Assembly (NCBI RefSeq): GCF_003857055.1
Contig: NZ_QGSZ01000166.1
Coordinates: forward strand, 1 to 46,672
Direction of reading: 5' to 3'
Length of the DNA: 46,672 nt
Source: Micromonospora inaquosa
GTDB taxonomy: Bacteria; Actinomycetota; Actinomycetes; Mycobacteriales; Micromonosporaceae
Shown here: in pieces, positions 1 through 9,510 of the stretch
Layout of the letters: each line of letters opens with the position of its first letter
Position numbering within the stretch: the stretch's first letter is position 1
Made by a program: the position numbers and the translations under genes
The notes under the pieces: model-generated
What the model was told of the DNA's origin: nothing
What the model saw: the letters and a program-made list of their open reading frames with translations, nothing else
Database searches by the model: none

Positions 1-15
1 GGGTTGGGATGGGAC

Positions 16-53
16 GACGACGGCGGGTGTCCCTCGGGACACCCGCCGTCGTT
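16..53 (-). terminator. Hairpin terminator after dxs
   Basis: A near-perfect GC-rich inverted repeat pairs 16-33 with 36-53 around a tiny CTCG-centred loop. It lies just past the dxs stop codon (62-64, minus strand). There is no long T-run, which is common for actinobacterial terminators. It could also terminate a gene entering from the left. Confidence 0.75.
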
Positions 54-61
54 CGTTGTTG

Positions 62-2008
62 TCAGTTCTGCGCGGCCGCGTCGCTGGGGGTGAGGCGGTC
101 CGGGGTGGCGTCCAGGCTGGAGATCCAACCGGTGACGTTGCGGGCCACATCCTGGGCGGTCAGACCAAGGTCGGCGAGGATCTGCGCGCGGGTGCCGTGC
201 GGGTGCCAGTCGGCCGGCACACCCAGGTCCTTGAGCGGCACCCGAACGTCGGCGTCCCGCATCGCCTGGGCGAGCGCGTCGCCCACCCCGCCGACCCGGA
301 CGCCGTCCTCGACGCTGACCACCAGCCGGTGGCGGGCGGCCAGCTCGACCAGTTCCGCCGGGACCGGACGTACCCAGCGGGGGTCGACGACAGTGACCCC
401 GTAGCCCTGCTCGGCGACCCGGGCGGCCACCTCCATGCCCAGCTGGCCGAAGGAACCGACGGCGACGAGCAGCACGTCGGTACGGGCGGACTCGGCCAGC
501 ACGTCGACCGGGCCGACCCGGCGCAGCGCCGGCAGGTCCGCGGCGACCGCCCCGGTCGGGAACCGCACCACGGTGGGGCCGTCGTCGACGGCCATCGCCT
601 CGCGCAACTCCTCGCGCAGGGTGGCGGCGTCGCGGGGAGCGGCGATCCGCAGCCCCGGCACCACCCCGAAGACCGACATGTCCCAGATGCCGTAGTGGCT
701 CGGCCCGTCCGGGCCGGTGATGCCCGCCCGGTCCAGCACGAAGGTCACCGGCAGCTTGTGCATCGCCACGTCCAGCAGGACCTGGTCGAAGGCGCGGTTG
801 AGGAAGGTGGCGTAGACGGCGACCACCGGGTGCAGACCGCCGAGCGCCAACCCGGCCGCCGAGGTGGCGGCGTGCTGCTCGGCGATGCCCACGTCGTACA
901 CCCGCTCGGGGTATTTGCGGGCCAGCTTGGCGATGCCGGTCGGCTCGGCCATCGCGGCGGTGATGCCCACCACGTCCGGGCGCTCGTCGGCGATGGCCAG
1001 CAGCTCGTCGGCGAACACGTGGGTCCACTTCACCGCCGGGGCGGCCAGCAGCGCGCCGGTCTCCACGTCGAAGGCGCCGCCGGGGCCGTGCAGGCAGTCC
1101 GCCTCGTCCTCCTCGGCGGGGCGGTAGCCGTAGCCCTTGCGGGTGACCGCGTGCACGATCACCGGGCCGCCGAAGTTCTTCGCCGCGCGCAGGGCCGCCT
1201 CGACCGCCGCCACGTCGTGCCCGTCCACCGGGCCCACGTACTTGATGCCGAGATCCTCGAACATGGCCTGCGGGGCGACCGCGTCCTTGATGCCCTTCTT
1301 GACGGCGTGCAGCACCTCGTACATGGGCTTGCCGACCAGTGGGGTGGAGCCGAGGGCGTCCTTGACGGTGTCGAGGACCTTCTCGTAGCCGGGGTTGAGG
1401 CGCAGCGAGGAGAGGTGGTCGGCCAGCCCGCCGATGGTGGGCGAGTACGACCGGCCGTTGTCGTTGACCACGATGACCAGCGAGTTGCCGGCGGTGGCGA
1501 TGTTGTTCAGCGCCTCCCAGCACATGCCGCCGGTCAGCGCGCCGTCGCCGACCACGGCCACGACGCTGCGCGCCTCACCCCGCAGGGCGTACGCCTTGGC
1601 GAGGCCATCGGCGTAGGACAGCGCGGTGGAAGCGTGCGAGTTCTCGATGAGGTCGTGCTCGCTCTCGGCCTGGCTGGGGTAGCCGGAGAGGCCACCGCGC
1701 TGGCGGAGCTTGTCGAAGCCGGCCTGACGCCCGGTAATGATCTTGTGTACGTACGCCTGGTGGCCGGTGTCGAACAGGAGCCGGTCCCGGGGGGAGTCGA
1801 AGACGCGATGCATGGCGAGCGTCAGCTCGACCACACCGAGGTTGGGCCCGACGTGCCCGCCGGTACGGGACACCTTGGTGATCAGGAAGTCCCGGATCTC
1901 GGCGGCGAGGACGTCCAGCTCCTCGCCGGACATCCGCTTGACGTCCTGCGGACCGCGAACCGTCCCCAGCAGCCGGCCGTGGTTGGCCGTGTCCTCTTCA
2001 ACACTCAT
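62..2008 (-). CDS. dxs: 1-deoxy-D-xylulose-5-phosphate synthase
   Basis: Thiamine-diphosphate enzyme that condenses pyruvate and glyceraldehyde-3-phosphate, the first step of the non-mevalonate isoprenoid pathway; cytosolic. The 648-residue product has the usual family length. Visible are the active-site GGH at 50-52, the TPP-binding motif GDGALTGG at 154-161 followed by a conserved Asn, and the C-terminal transketolase-like domains. The reading frame extends upstream to 2419, but family length and the conserved N-terminus support the ATG at 2008 (MSVEEDTAN). No Shine-Dalgarno precedes it; a TAGACT hexamer lies 8 bases upstream, so the mRNA may be leaderless. This is the orthologue of M. tuberculosis dxs1 at the edge of the same conserved block. 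Confidence 0.97.
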   Translation of the reverse strand: MSVEEDTANHGRLLGTVRGPQDVKRMSGEELDVLAAEIRDFLITKVSRTGGHVGPNLGVVELTLAMHRVFDSPRDRLLFDTGHQAYVHKIITGRQAGFDKLRQRGGLSGYPSQAESEHDLIENSHASTALSYADGLAKAYALRGEARSVVAVVGDGALTGGMCWEALNNIATAGNSLVIVVNDNGRSYSPTIGGLADHLSSLRLNPGYEKVLDTVKDALGSTPLVGKPMYEVLHAVKKGIKDAVAPQAMFEDLGIKYVGPVDGHDVAAVEAALRAAKNFGGPVIVHAVTRKGYGYRPAEEDEADCLHGPGGAFDVETGALLAAPAVKWTHVFADELLAIADERPDVVGITAAMAEPTGIAKLARKYPERVYDVGIAEQHAATSAAGLALGGLHPVVAVYATFLNRAFDQVLLDVAMHKLPVTFVLDRAGITGPDGPSHYGIWDMSVFGVVPGLRIAAPRDAATLREELREAMAVDDGPTVVRFPTGAVAADLPALRRVGPVDVLAESARTDVLLVAVGSFGQLGMEVAARVAEQGYGVTVVDPRWVRPVPAELVELAARHRLVVSVEDGVRVGGVGDALAQAMRDADVRVPLKDLGVPADWHPHGTRAQILADLGLTAQDVARNVTGWISSLDATPDRLTPSDAAAQN

Positions 2009-2016
2009 GACCGGAG

Positions 2017-2022
2017 AGTCTA
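2017..2022 (-). promoter_or_regulatory. Possible -10 box of dxs (leaderless)
   Basis: TAGACT on the minus strand, separated by 8 bases from the dxs ATG, fits an actinobacterial -10 hexamer with transcription starting at or next to the start codon. No convincing -35 is visible. Confidence 0.4.
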
Positions 2023-2160
2023 TCGGCCGCCCGGCACTCCGCAGCTCGGCCCGAGCCGGGCACACCCGCACCCTCCAGCTGAGCCCCCGGTCAGAGGCGG
2101 ATCCGCAGCCGGCCGGTCGGTCGGGCCACCGCCGTACGCCGGCACCCGTACGGAGCGAGG

Positions 2161-2195
2161 ACGGCTGAACGGCTGAACGGCTGAACGGCTGAACG
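2161..2195. repeat. 8-bp tandem repeat, about 4.4 copies
   Basis: The octamer ACGGCTGA is repeated four times exactly (2161-2192), plus ACG of a fifth copy. It lies in the 239-bp gap between the divergent dxs and membrane-protein genes. Copy number in such short repeats can change by slippage. Confidence 0.9.
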
Positions 2196-2247
2196 ATCGT
2201 GAGCGGCGCGCCTGGTTCGGCTTCCTGACCATGCAGGAGGACGTCCG

Positions 2248-3807
2248 GTGGCACAGGAACTACTCGGACCCGAGGAGTCGGCGATCGCGGAGCGCTGTCA
2301 GCCGATGGCCTACGGCCCGGGGGCCAGCAGCCCGACCATGTCCGGTTGGCGGCGGTGGCGCGCCCCGCTCGCACGGAGCGAGCCGCCGCGCTGCCTGCCA
2401 CGATCGGAGGAACCGTCACCGACCGAGGTGTCGCCCTCTGCGGTGGCTCGTTTGCCTGACGTGACTCATGTTGACACCGCCGGGTCGGGCACGGCGACGA
2501 GGTGGGGCCGCGCCGCCGTCGTGCTGATCACGATGTCGGTGTTCGGCCCGTACCTGGCTGGCGGGATCCGGACCGAGCAGGTGGCGGTCTATGGCGCCGC
2601 CGTGCTGCTCTGCGCGCTGGGTCTGTGGTCGCGCGTCAGTCTCACCACCGCGGGCGGCGTCGTGGTCGCGCTGCATCTCGCCGTGGTCGGGGTGGCCACC
2701 ATCGGCGTCGTCTTCCCACCGCTGAACCCCACCCTTCATTCGGTGGGCAGCCTGACGGGCGGCTACGACAGCCTGCTCCTGCCCCTGGCGGTCGTCCTCG
2801 TCCTGGCGATGCTGGTCGGCTCCGGGGCGAACCCGGCCGCCCTGCTGCGCTCCGTGTGCATCGTGACGGTGTGGGCGATGGCCGCCAACACGGTCGTGGC
2901 GATCTACTCGATCAGCAGCAACTCCACCACCGTGCTCGCCCTCTTCCGGCTGTTCGGTGAGGGGGAGAGCGTCGCGGACCGGGCCGAACGAATGGGCCGC
3001 TATTCCGGGATCTTCAACCAGCCCGCCGAGGCTGGCCTGTTGTACTCGGTCGCGCTCCTCGCCGCCATCTACCTGTACCGGGACCATATTCCGAAGTTCA
3101 CCGTGTCGGTGGCGGCGCTGACCATCGGCGGCACCCTGTCGGTGTCGAAGATCTTCCTGCTGGTGGGCGCGCCGATCGCGCTCGCGCAGATCCTGTTGGT
3201 GCCCGGCCGGCGGCGCCGCATGTGGTCGCTCGCCCTCACCGCCGTCTCGGTGGGCCTCCTGACCCAGCTCGACGTGCTGGAGCGGTGGGACGGCCGGGAC
3301 TTTCTCCTGCGGCTACTGCCCGGCGCCGGCCAGGGCGACCAGGTCACCCTCTACACGGCCGGCCGTTTCGGCGAACACTCATCGCTCAATGAGGTGGTGG
3401 GGGCAGCATTCGACATTTCACCGATGACGGGCGCGGGTGTACGCGGGTTGCAACTGCCCTACGACAACGGCTGGGTGGAAGCCCTCGTGATCGCAGGTGT
3501 GATCGGCGTCGTCCTGCACACAGCGCTCCTGGCCGCCCTGTTCGTCGGCTGGCTGCACGGACGCAGTGCCCGCCCCGAGTCGGTGCTGGCCGGTGGTCTG
3601 GTCCTGGCCGTCGTCGGGGCGTCGTTCGGGCTGCCCGCGATCACCGCCAACCGGTGCGCGACGATCGTGTGGCTGCTGCTCGGGCTCCTGCTCGTCGTCG
3701 CCCGGCCCGCCGCTGCCACCACCTGGTGGCAGCGGCCCGGCGAGGGGCGCCACCGCGTCCCGCCGGCGGTCGCCCCGAGACTGGTGGGAGCGGGCAGACG
3801 GCCCTAG
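2248..3807 (+). CDS. Polytopic membrane protein, O-antigen ligase/polymerase-like
   Basis: A 519-residue protein with a polar N-terminal stretch of about 85 residues, followed by roughly ten to twelve hydrophobic segments. [14 protein letters not shown] loop resembles the signature region of Wzy/O-antigen ligase proteins, which join or polymerise glycan units at the outer face of the membrane. The GTG start is fixed by an AGGAGG at 2235-2240, seven bases upstream. The gene sits between dxs and the RNA methyltransferase, where the mycobacterial gene order has other genes, so it looks like a lineage-specific insertion. No other glycan gene is nearby, so the substrate cannot be guessed. Assignment is by fold-level pattern only. 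Confidence 0.6.
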   Translation: MAQELLGPEESAIAERCQPMAYGPGASSPTMSGWRRWRAPLARSEPPRCLPRSEEPSPTEVSPSAVARLPDVTHVDTAGSGTATRWGRAAVVLITMSVFGPYLAGGIRTEQVAVYGAAVLLCALGLWSRVSLTTAGGVVVALHLAVVGVATIGVVFPPLNPTLHSVGSLTGGYDSLLLPLAVVLVLAMLVGSGANPAALLRSVCIVTVWAMAANTVVAIYSISSNSTTVLALFRLFGEGESVADRAERMGRYSGIFNQPAEAGLLYSVALLAAIYLYRDHIPKFTVSVAALTIGGTLSVSKIFLLVGAPIALAQILLVPGRRRRMWSLALTAVSVGLLTQLDVLERWDGRDFLLRLLPGAGQGDQVTLYTAGRFGEHSSLNEVVGAAFDISPMTGAGVRGLQLPYDNGWVEALVIAGVIGVVLHTALLAALFVGWLHGRSARPESVLAGGLVLAVVGASFGLPAITANRCATIVWLLLGLLLVVARPAAATTWWQRPGEGRHRVPPAVAPRLVGAGRRP

Positions 3808-5141
3808 GTGATGTCGCTGGTCTCAGGCTCGGACGAACCCGGGACCAGCAACGCCACCAGCTCGACGTGCTGAGTCATCGGGAATAGGTCGAAACCACGC
3901 AGCGCCGCCAGCCGCCACCCGAGCTCGGCGAAGGTGCGCACGTCCCGGGCGAACGCGGCCGGGTCGCAGGCCACGTACGCGATCGCCCGTGGGCTGGCGG
4001 CGGCCAACGCGCGGACCACCGGGGCGCCGGCCCCGGTGCGCGGCGGGTCGAGCACCACCACGTCGACCGGGCCGGTGATCCGTCGACGGGCCAGCGCGGT
4101 CTCCACCCGGGCCGAGACCACCTCGACGCGGGGCAGGTCGGCCAGGTTCTGCCGGGCGGCAGCGACACCCTGCGCTGCGGCCTCCACCAGCGTCACCCGG
4201 CCGGTCGAGCCGACCCGGGTGGCCAGCCCGGCGGCGAACAGCCCAGCGCCGCCGTAGAGGTCCCAGGCCACCTCGCCCGGCTGCGGGTCGAGCAACTCCA
4301 GCACGGCCGTGGACAGCGTGTCGGTCGCCGCCGGGTGCACCTGCCAGAACGCGGACGCGGGCAGCGTCCAGTCTCGTCCGGCGGCGACCTCGCGGACCTC
4401 GGTCGGGCCACTGACCGGGGTGGGCACCCCGTCGCGGAGCTCAGTGACGGTCACGTCCCCGCCGGTGCTGGCGACGGTCTCCACCGCCTCGGCAGCCGGC
4501 CAGCGCGCGCCGGAGGGGGTGAGCACCGGCAGTTGCTGGATGGCCGGGTGCGCGATCCGGCAGCGGTCGATCGGCACCACCTCGTGGGAGCGGTGCTTGA
4601 GCAGACCGGCCCGGTCCGCGGCGTCGACCGCGTAGCGGACCCGCGAGCGCCAACCCAGCAGCCCGCCGGGCAGCGCCTCGACCCGGACGCCGAGCCCGTC
4701 GAGTTCGGCGTCGGTGAGCCCACCGAGCCGGGTCAGCTGCTCGCGCACCACGGCGGTCTTCCAGGCCAGCTGCGCGGCGGGGGCCACGTGTTGCAGGTCG
4801 CAGCCACCGCAGGCGCCCGGCTTCGCGTACGGGCAGGGCGGCTCGACCCGGTCCGGTGAGGGCTCCAGCACGGTCACCGCGTCGGCCCGGACGAACCCCT
4901 TGTGCACCTCGGTGACCTCGGCGATGACCCGTTCACCCGGCAGCGCGTGCCGGACGAAGAGCACCTGCCCGTCCACCCGGGCGACACAGTGCCCGCCGGG
5001 GGCGACCGCGTCGACGGTCAGCTCGACCCGGTCCGCCTCGGCCAGGCCCCGCTCGAAGGCCGGCGATGCGGACGAGGCCGCCGAGGTGGACGACGTCGGC
5101 GTCCGAGGTGTCGCGGTCCGCGGACCGCCCGGCTCAGTCAC
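3804..5141 (-). CDS. 23S rRNA/tRNA uracil-5-methyltransferase (TrmA/RlmD family)
   Basis: SAM-dependent m5U methyltransferase with a TRAM RNA-binding domain at about 37-95. An iron-sulphur-type cysteine cluster follows (C103, C111, C114), then a SAM site (DLYGGAGLF) and the catalytic-cysteine motif ACDPAAFARD near the C-terminus. Orthologue by position of Rv2689c. GTG at 5141 is chosen because GAGGGAG stands seven bases upstream; it overlaps the end of the transporter gene by 8 bases, so the two are translationally coupled. A second in-frame GTG at 5180 would add 13 residues. The stop codon shares a CTAG palindrome with the convergent gene. The exact rRNA or tRNA target cannot be read from sequence. 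Confidence 0.88.
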   Translation of the reverse strand: MTEPGGPRTATPRTPTSSTSAASSASPAFERGLAEADRVELTVDAVAPGGHCVARVDGQVLFVRHALPGERVIAEVTEVHKGFVRADAVTVLEPSPDRVEPPCPYAKPGACGGCDLQHVAPAAQLAWKTAVVREQLTRLGGLTDAELDGLGVRVEALPGGLLGWRSRVRYAVDAADRAGLLKHRSHEVVPIDRCRIAHPAIQQLPVLTPSGARWPAAEAVETVASTGGDVTVTELRDGVPTPVSGPTEVREVAAGRDWTLPASAFWQVHPAATDTLSTAVLELLDPQPGEVAWDLYGGAGLFAAGLATRVGSTGRVTLVEAAAQGVAAARQNLADLPRVEVVSARVETALARRRITGPVDVVVLDPPRTGAGAPVVRALAAASPRAIAYVACDPAAFARDVRTFAELGWRLAALRGFDLFPMTQHVELVALLVPGSSEPETSDIT

Positions 5142-7260
5142 TGGTGTTCTCCCTCGTCCCGCTGCTTCCTGACTGCTCACCCTCGCCGGACGGCGCGGAG
5201 ACCACCGGTGCGGCTGAGCCCGCCGGTGGCGCTGAGACCAGCGGCGGCACGGTGCGCCGCGGCCCCCGCGCCGGGGTCCGGGACAGCGTGGCGTCCAGCC
5301 GGTCCAGGTTCTTGCTCGCTGTCGACGCGAGCTGCCACGGCACGCTGACCACCATCACCCCCGGTTCGAAGAGCAGCCGGCCCTTGAGGCGCAGGGCGCT
5401 CTGGTTGTGCAGCAGGTTCTCCCACCACCGCCCGACCACGTACTCGGGAATGAACACGGTGACCACGTCCCGGGGCGACTTGCGGCGGGTGGAGGCGACG
5501 AAGTCCAGGATCGGACGGGTGATCTCCCGGTACGGCGAGTCGATCACGGTGAGCGGAATGGCCATCTCCCGGCGCTCCCATTCGGCCTGCAGCTCCCGGG
5601 TGTCCGTCTCATCCACGTTGACCGTGACCGCGGTCAACGTGTCGGGGCGGGTGGCGCGGGCGTAGGCGATGGCCCGCAGCGTCGGCTGGTGCAGCTTGCT
5701 GACCAGCACGATCGCGTGGTTGCGGGCGGGCAGCACAGCCCGGCCTTCGTCCGGCGGGGTCAGCTCCACGGCGATCCGGTCGTAGTGCCGGCGGATGGCC
5801 AGCATCAACACGTAGATCACCGCCATCGCGGCGATCGCGATCCACGCGCCGAGCAGGAACTTGGTGATCAGGACGATCACCAACACCGCGCCCGTCAGGC
5901 CCGCGCCGAACGTGTTGATGGCCCGGGACCGGTGCATCCGGCGGCGCGCCTCCGGGTCCCGCTCGGTACGCAGGTGCCGGTTCCAGTGCCGGATCATGCC
6001 GGCCTGGGAGACGGTGAACGAGACGAAGACGCCGACGATGTAGAGCTGGATGAGTCGGGTCACCTCGGCCTGGAAACCGACGATCAGCACGATCGCGAAG
6101 AGGGCGAGGAAGACGATGCCGTTGGAGAAGGCCAGCCGGTCGCCCCGGGTGTGGAACTGCCGGGGCAGGTAGCGGTCCTGGGCGAGGATCGAGCCGAGCA
6201 CCGGGAAGCCGTTGAACGCGGTGTTCGCGGCCAGGAACAGGATGAGGGCGGTCATCCCGGCCACCACGTAGAGCAGGATCGACCCGGAGCCGAAGACCGT
6301 CTCGCCGAGCTGGGTGGTGACCGTCTTCTGCACGTACCCCTCTGGGCCGGCGACGATCTGGAGGCTCGGATCCTCGACGAACTGCAGGTGGGTCAGCCGG
6401 GCCAGCCAGATGATCCCGACCAGCATGCTCACCGAGATGCTGCCGAGCAGCAGCAGGGTGGTGGCGGCGTTGCGGCTCTTCGGCGCCTTGAACGCCGGCA
6501 CCCCGTTGGAGATCGCCTCCACCCCGGTGAGCGCGGCGGCGCCCGAGCTGAACGTCCGCAGCAGCAGGAAGATGAGCGCGAAACCGGTCACGCTGTGCTC
6601 GGCCTGGATGACCAGGTCGGCGCTGGGCGCGCGGAGCTCGTCACCCAGCACGAACACCCGGAACAGCCCGGTGAGCAGCATCCCGCCCATCACGATGACG
6701 AAGCCGTAGGTGGGGATGGCGAACGCGGTGCCCGACTCGCGCAGACCGCGCAGGTTGACAGCGCTCAGCAGGACCACCGCGCTCACCGCGATCAGGACCT
6801 TGTGGGTGGCCACGAACGGCACCACCGAGCCCAGGTTGGCCACCCCGGAGGAGACCGACACCGCCACCGTGAGCACGTAGTCGACCAGCAACGCGCTGGC
6901 CACCCCGACGCCGAACTTCGGGCCCAGGTTGACGGTGGCCACCTCGTAGTCGCCGCCACCGGACGGGTAGGCGTGCACGTTCTGCCGATAGCTGGCCACC
7001 ACCGTGAGCATGACCACGACCACGGCCAGGGCGATCCACGGCGAGAAGAAGTACGCGGAGGCACCGGCGATGGAGAGGGTCAGCAGGATCTCGTCGGGCG
7101 CGTACGCGACGCTGGACAGCGCGTCGGAGGCGAACACGGGCAGCGCGATGCGCTTCGGCAGGAGGGTGTGCTGCAGCCGGTCGGACCGGAACGGTCGACC
7201 GAGCAGAAGCCGCTTCAGCAGCGAGGTGGGACTGGCCACGAACGCCAAGGGTACGACCAC
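5134..7260 (-). CDS. APC-superfamily transporter, KimA-like K+ importer
   Basis: A 708-residue protein with about twelve membrane segments and a roughly 200-residue cytosolic C-terminal domain. Motifs recall Bacillus subtilis KimA (YdaO), a c-di-AMP-regulated high-affinity K+ importer: FASDALSSVAY near residue 50, SYRQ...AYPSGGGDY, SALLVDYVLTVAVS, GVEAISNGVPAFK, and RGDRLAFSNGI. It is generally annotated as an amino acid permease (Rv2690c in M. tuberculosis). The divergent neighbours are the RCK proteins CeoB and CeoC, which supports K+ rather than amino acid transport. The GTG at 7260 has no clear ribosome site; a GTG nine codons in is an alternative. No ydaO-type riboswitch is visible in the 143-bp upstream gap. 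Confidence 0.8.
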   Translation of the reverse strand: MVVPLAFVASPTSLLKRLLLGRPFRSDRLQHTLLPKRIALPVFASDALSSVAYAPDEILLTLSIAGASAYFFSPWIALAVVVVMLTVVASYRQNVHAYPSGGGDYEVATVNLGPKFGVGVASALLVDYVLTVAVSVSSGVANLGSVVPFVATHKVLIAVSAVVLLSAVNLRGLRESGTAFAIPTYGFVIVMGGMLLTGLFRVFVLGDELRAPSADLVIQAEHSVTGFALIFLLLRTFSSGAAALTGVEAISNGVPAFKAPKSRNAATTLLLLGSISVSMLVGIIWLARLTHLQFVEDPSLQIVAGPEGYVQKTVTTQLGETVFGSGSILLYVVAGMTALILFLAANTAFNGFPVLGSILAQDRYLPRQFHTRGDRLAFSNGIVFLALFAIVLIVGFQAEVTRLIQLYIVGVFVSFTVSQAGMIRHWNRHLRTERDPEARRRMHRSRAINTFGAGLTGAVLVIVLITKFLLGAWIAIAAMAVIYVLMLAIRRHYDRIAVELTPPDEGRAVLPARNHAIVLVSKLHQPTLRAIAYARATRPDTLTAVTVNVDETDTRELQAEWERREMAIPLTVIDSPYREITRPILDFVASTRRKSPRDVVTVFIPEYVVGRWWENLLHNQSALRLKGRLLFEPGVMVVSVPWQLASTASKNLDRLDATLSRTPARGPRRTVPPLVSAPPAGSAAPVVSAPSGEGEQSGSSGTRENTSD

Positions 7261-7403
7261 TGCGGCGGGGGCGCGGGGGTGGGCGATCGTCGCTGCTTGA
7301 GACGGCGGGGTACGGTCGGTCCCCGCTCGCGGTCGGGACGTGGCAGGCTCGCACTCGGAAGGCCACCGGCATCGGGAGTGGTGCGCACCTTGGGAGGGAC
7401 AGC

Positions 7404-8069
7404 GTGCACGTCGTGATCATGGGGTGTGGTCGGGTCGGGTCGACCCTCGCCCACAGCCTGGAGTCCCGAGGGCACTCGGTGTCGGTGATCGACCAGGACG
7501 CCGACGCCTTCCGCCGGCTCGGTCCCGACTTCGCCGGGATCACGGTGACCGGGGCCGGTTTCGACGGCGAGGTGCTCCGGCAGGCCGGCATCGAACGCGC
7601 GGACGCCTTCGCGGCGGTGTCGAGCGGCGACAACTCCAACATCATCTCGGCCCGGTTGGCCCGCGAGACGTTCGGCGTGTCCCGGGTCGCGGCCCGCATC
7701 TACGACCAGCGCCGTGCGCAGGTCTACGAGCGGCTGGGCATCCCCACCGTGGCGACCGTGCGGTGGACGGCGGACCGGATGCTGCGACACCTGGTGCCGG
7801 AGGGCAACGTGGAGATCTTCCGCGACCCCACGAGCACCGTGTCGATCGTCGAGGTGCCCGTACACAAGGACTGGATCGGCCGACCGGTGCGGACGCTGGA
7901 GGACGCGTCCGGAGCCCGGGTCGCCTACCTGATCCGCTTCGGCATCGGCACGCTTCCCACCGGCTCCACCGTCCTGCAGGAGGGTGACCAGGTGTTCATG
8001 CTGGTCAGCGACGACATCGTGGCGACGGTCACGTCGGTGGCGGCAACGGCGCCGGAAGGAGGGCACTGA
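7404..8069 (+). CDS. ceoB: TrkA-type RCK potassium regulator CeoB
   Basis: A 221-residue protein with an N-terminal RCK/Rossmann domain (MGCGRVGSTLA, then the acidic residue of VIDQD), which binds NAD(H) or nucleotide, and a TrkA_C domain from about residue 140. RCK proteins gate K+ channels or transporters on the cytoplasmic face. GTG at 7404 follows GGGAGGG. It is the first gene of a two-gene operon with ceoC, divergent from the KimA-like gene. This matches M. tuberculosis Rv2691. No TrkH/KtrB pore gene is present in the window. Confidence 0.9.
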   Translation: MHVVIMGCGRVGSTLAHSLESRGHSVSVIDQDADAFRRLGPDFAGITVTGAGFDGEVLRQAGIERADAFAAVSSGDNSNIISARLARETFGVSRVAARIYDQRRAQVYERLGIPTVATVRWTADRMLRHLVPEGNVEIFRDPTSTVSIVEVPVHKDWIGRPVRTLEDASGARVAYLIRFGIGTLPTGSTVLQEGDQVFMLVSDDIVATVTSVAATAPEGGH

Positions 8070-8071
8070 CC

Positions 8072-8761
8072 ATGCGAGTCGCCATCGCGGGCGCGGGCAA
8101 CGTGGGCCGCTCGATCGCCCAGGAGCTGATCGACAACGGCCACCAGGTGATGCTGATCGAGCGCCAACCCAAGATGCTGCGCCCGGACCGGGTGCCCGCC
8201 GCCGAGTGGGTGCTGGCCGACGCGTGCGAGCTGACCAGCCTGGAGGAGGCCGACGTCGCCGGTTGCGACGTCGTGGTCGCGGCGACCGGCGACGACAAGA
8301 CCAACCTGGTGCTGTCGCTGCTGGCCAAGACCGAGTTCGCGGTGCCCCGGGTGGTCGCCCGGGTCAACCGGGCCGAGAACGAGTGGCTCTTCACCGAACA
8401 GTGGGGCGTGGACGTCGCGGTGAGCAAGCCGCGGGTGATGGCCGCGCTCGTCGAAGAGGCGGTCACCGTCGGCGACCTGGTCCGGCTGATGACCTTCCGG
8501 CAGGGCGAGGCGAACCTGGTCGAGATCACCCTGCCGCCGACCGCCCCCTATGTCGGTCAACCGATCCACGCCGTGCCGCTGCCCCGTGACTCCGCCCTGG
8601 TGGCGATCCTGCGCGGCAAGCGGGTCCTGGTGCCGAGCCCGGACGACCCGATCGAGGCCGGCGACGAGCTGATCTTCGTCTGCACCGCCGAGGTGGAGGA
8701 CGAGGTCCGCGCGGTGATCCTCGGGCCGGACAGCGTCGAACGGACCCGCGGCTCACGCTGA
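8072..8761 (+). CDS. ceoC: TrkA-type RCK potassium regulator CeoC
   Basis: A 229-residue paralogue of CeoB with a Rossmann motif AGAGNVGRSIA, the VMLIER strand end, and a C-terminal TrkA_C domain (PYVGQPI onward). It begins two bases after the ceoB stop, with a ribosome site (AAGGAGGG) inside the end of ceoB, so the two proteins are probably made together and may form a heteromeric ring. Matches Rv2692. Confidence 0.9.
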   Translation: MRVAIAGAGNVGRSIAQELIDNGHQVMLIERQPKMLRPDRVPAAEWVLADACELTSLEEADVAGCDVVVAATGDDKTNLVLSLLAKTEFAVPRVVARVNRAENEWLFTEQWGVDVAVSKPRVMAALVEEAVTVGDLVRLMTFRQGEANLVEITLPPTAPYVGQPIHAVPLPRDSALVAILRGKRVLVPSPDDPIEAGDELIFVCTAEVEDEVRAVILGPDSVERTRGSR

Positions 8762-8773
8762 CCCGAGGGGCGC

Positions 8774-8796
8774 GCCGAGCGTCCGGGTGGCTCGGC
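8774..8796. terminator. Weak hairpin between convergent ceoC and DUF3159 gene
   Basis: A 7-bp inverted repeat (GCCGAGC/GCTCGGC) with a 9-base loop in the 40-bp convergent gap. No T-run, so termination is only suggested. Confidence 0.35.
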
Positions 8797-8801
8797 CTCG
8801 C

Positions 8802-9485
8802 TCAGGCGCTGGGCAGCGGGGCCGGCGACGACTCCCGGGTGACCCGGCGCACCGTCCAGACCGTGATCAGCAACAGCAGCGCGTACGGCGGGTAGCCCAA
8901 CGCCAGCCGGGCCACGCCCAGCGCGGTGTCCTGGTGGGCCAGGTAGAGCCCCGCCTGCACGCCCACCTTGGCCAGCCACACCACACCCCAGAGCACGGTC
9001 AGCTGGGTGAAGGTGCGGACCAGCTTCGGGTCGGAGCGCCACTCCGAACGGCCCTTGGCGACCAACACCGACCAGATCCAGCCCACCAGCGGCTGCCGGA
9101 TCGCGGCCGAGATCAGCAGGGCGACGCCGTACCCGATGCCGTAGAGGATGCCGGGGAGGTAGAAGTCACGCTCGTTGCCGGTGCGCCACGCGATGGCCGC
9201 GCCGACACCGACGCCGAAGAGCCCGTTGACGGCGTGCCGGATCGGCCGGCGTTGTGCCAACCGCACGCCGGCGATCAGCACCGCGACGGAGACCGAGGCG
9301 ATCACCGCCGGCCGCAGCTCGCCGATGATGTTGGCGAGGACGAAGACCACGACCGGGATGCTGGACTCAACCAGCCCGCGCCAGCCGCCGAGCTGGTCGG
9401 CCATCTGCTCGGCGATCGTCGGCAGTTGCTCCTCGTCCTGAGGGCCCGTCTCGGGCTGTGCCGCCCGGTCCTGTCCCGTCGTCAT
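8802..9485 (-). CDS. DUF3159 family integral membrane protein
   Basis: A 227-residue protein with a polar N-terminus of about 40 residues and five to six hydrophobic segments. It matches the actinobacterial DUF3159 family by position (Rv2693c) and pattern; the function is unknown. The frame extends to 9584, but the ATG at 9485 has GGAAGG six bases upstream and gives the usual N-terminus. It lies 25 bases after the OB-fold gene on the same strand and is likely co-transcribed with it. Proximity to ceoBC is conserved across actinobacteria, which hints at, but does not prove, a link to ion balance. Confidence 0.8.
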   Translation of the reverse strand: MTTGQDRAAQPETGPQDEEQLPTIAEQMADQLGGWRGLVESSIPVVVFVLANIIGELRPAVIASVSVAVLIAGVRLAQRRPIRHAVNGLFGVGVGAAIAWRTGNERDFYLPGILYGIGYGVALLISAAIRQPLVGWIWSVLVAKGRSEWRSDPKLVRTFTQLTVLWGVVWLAKVGVQAGLYLAHQDTALGVARLALGYPPYALLLLITVWTVRRVTRESSPAPLPSA

Positions 9486-9510
9486 CGCCGGCCTTCCGTC
9501 CGCAGTGCCG

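Noticed and set aside
56..2176. 706-codon plus-strand frame opposite dxs
   Set aside because: Antisense shadow of a high-GC gene; low-complexity His/Gly/Val/Gln composition and no family resemblance.
2161..2195. CRISPR-like repeats
   Set aside because: Direct octamer repeats without spacers and with no cas genes nearby.
7261..7403. ydaO c-di-AMP riboswitch before the KimA-like gene
   Set aside because: None of the conserved ydaO sequence blocks were found on the minus strand of this short gap.
5407..7416. 669-codon plus-strand frame opposite the KimA-like gene
   Set aside because: Antisense shadow with very high His/Asp/Glu content; the opposite strand is a clear membrane transporter.
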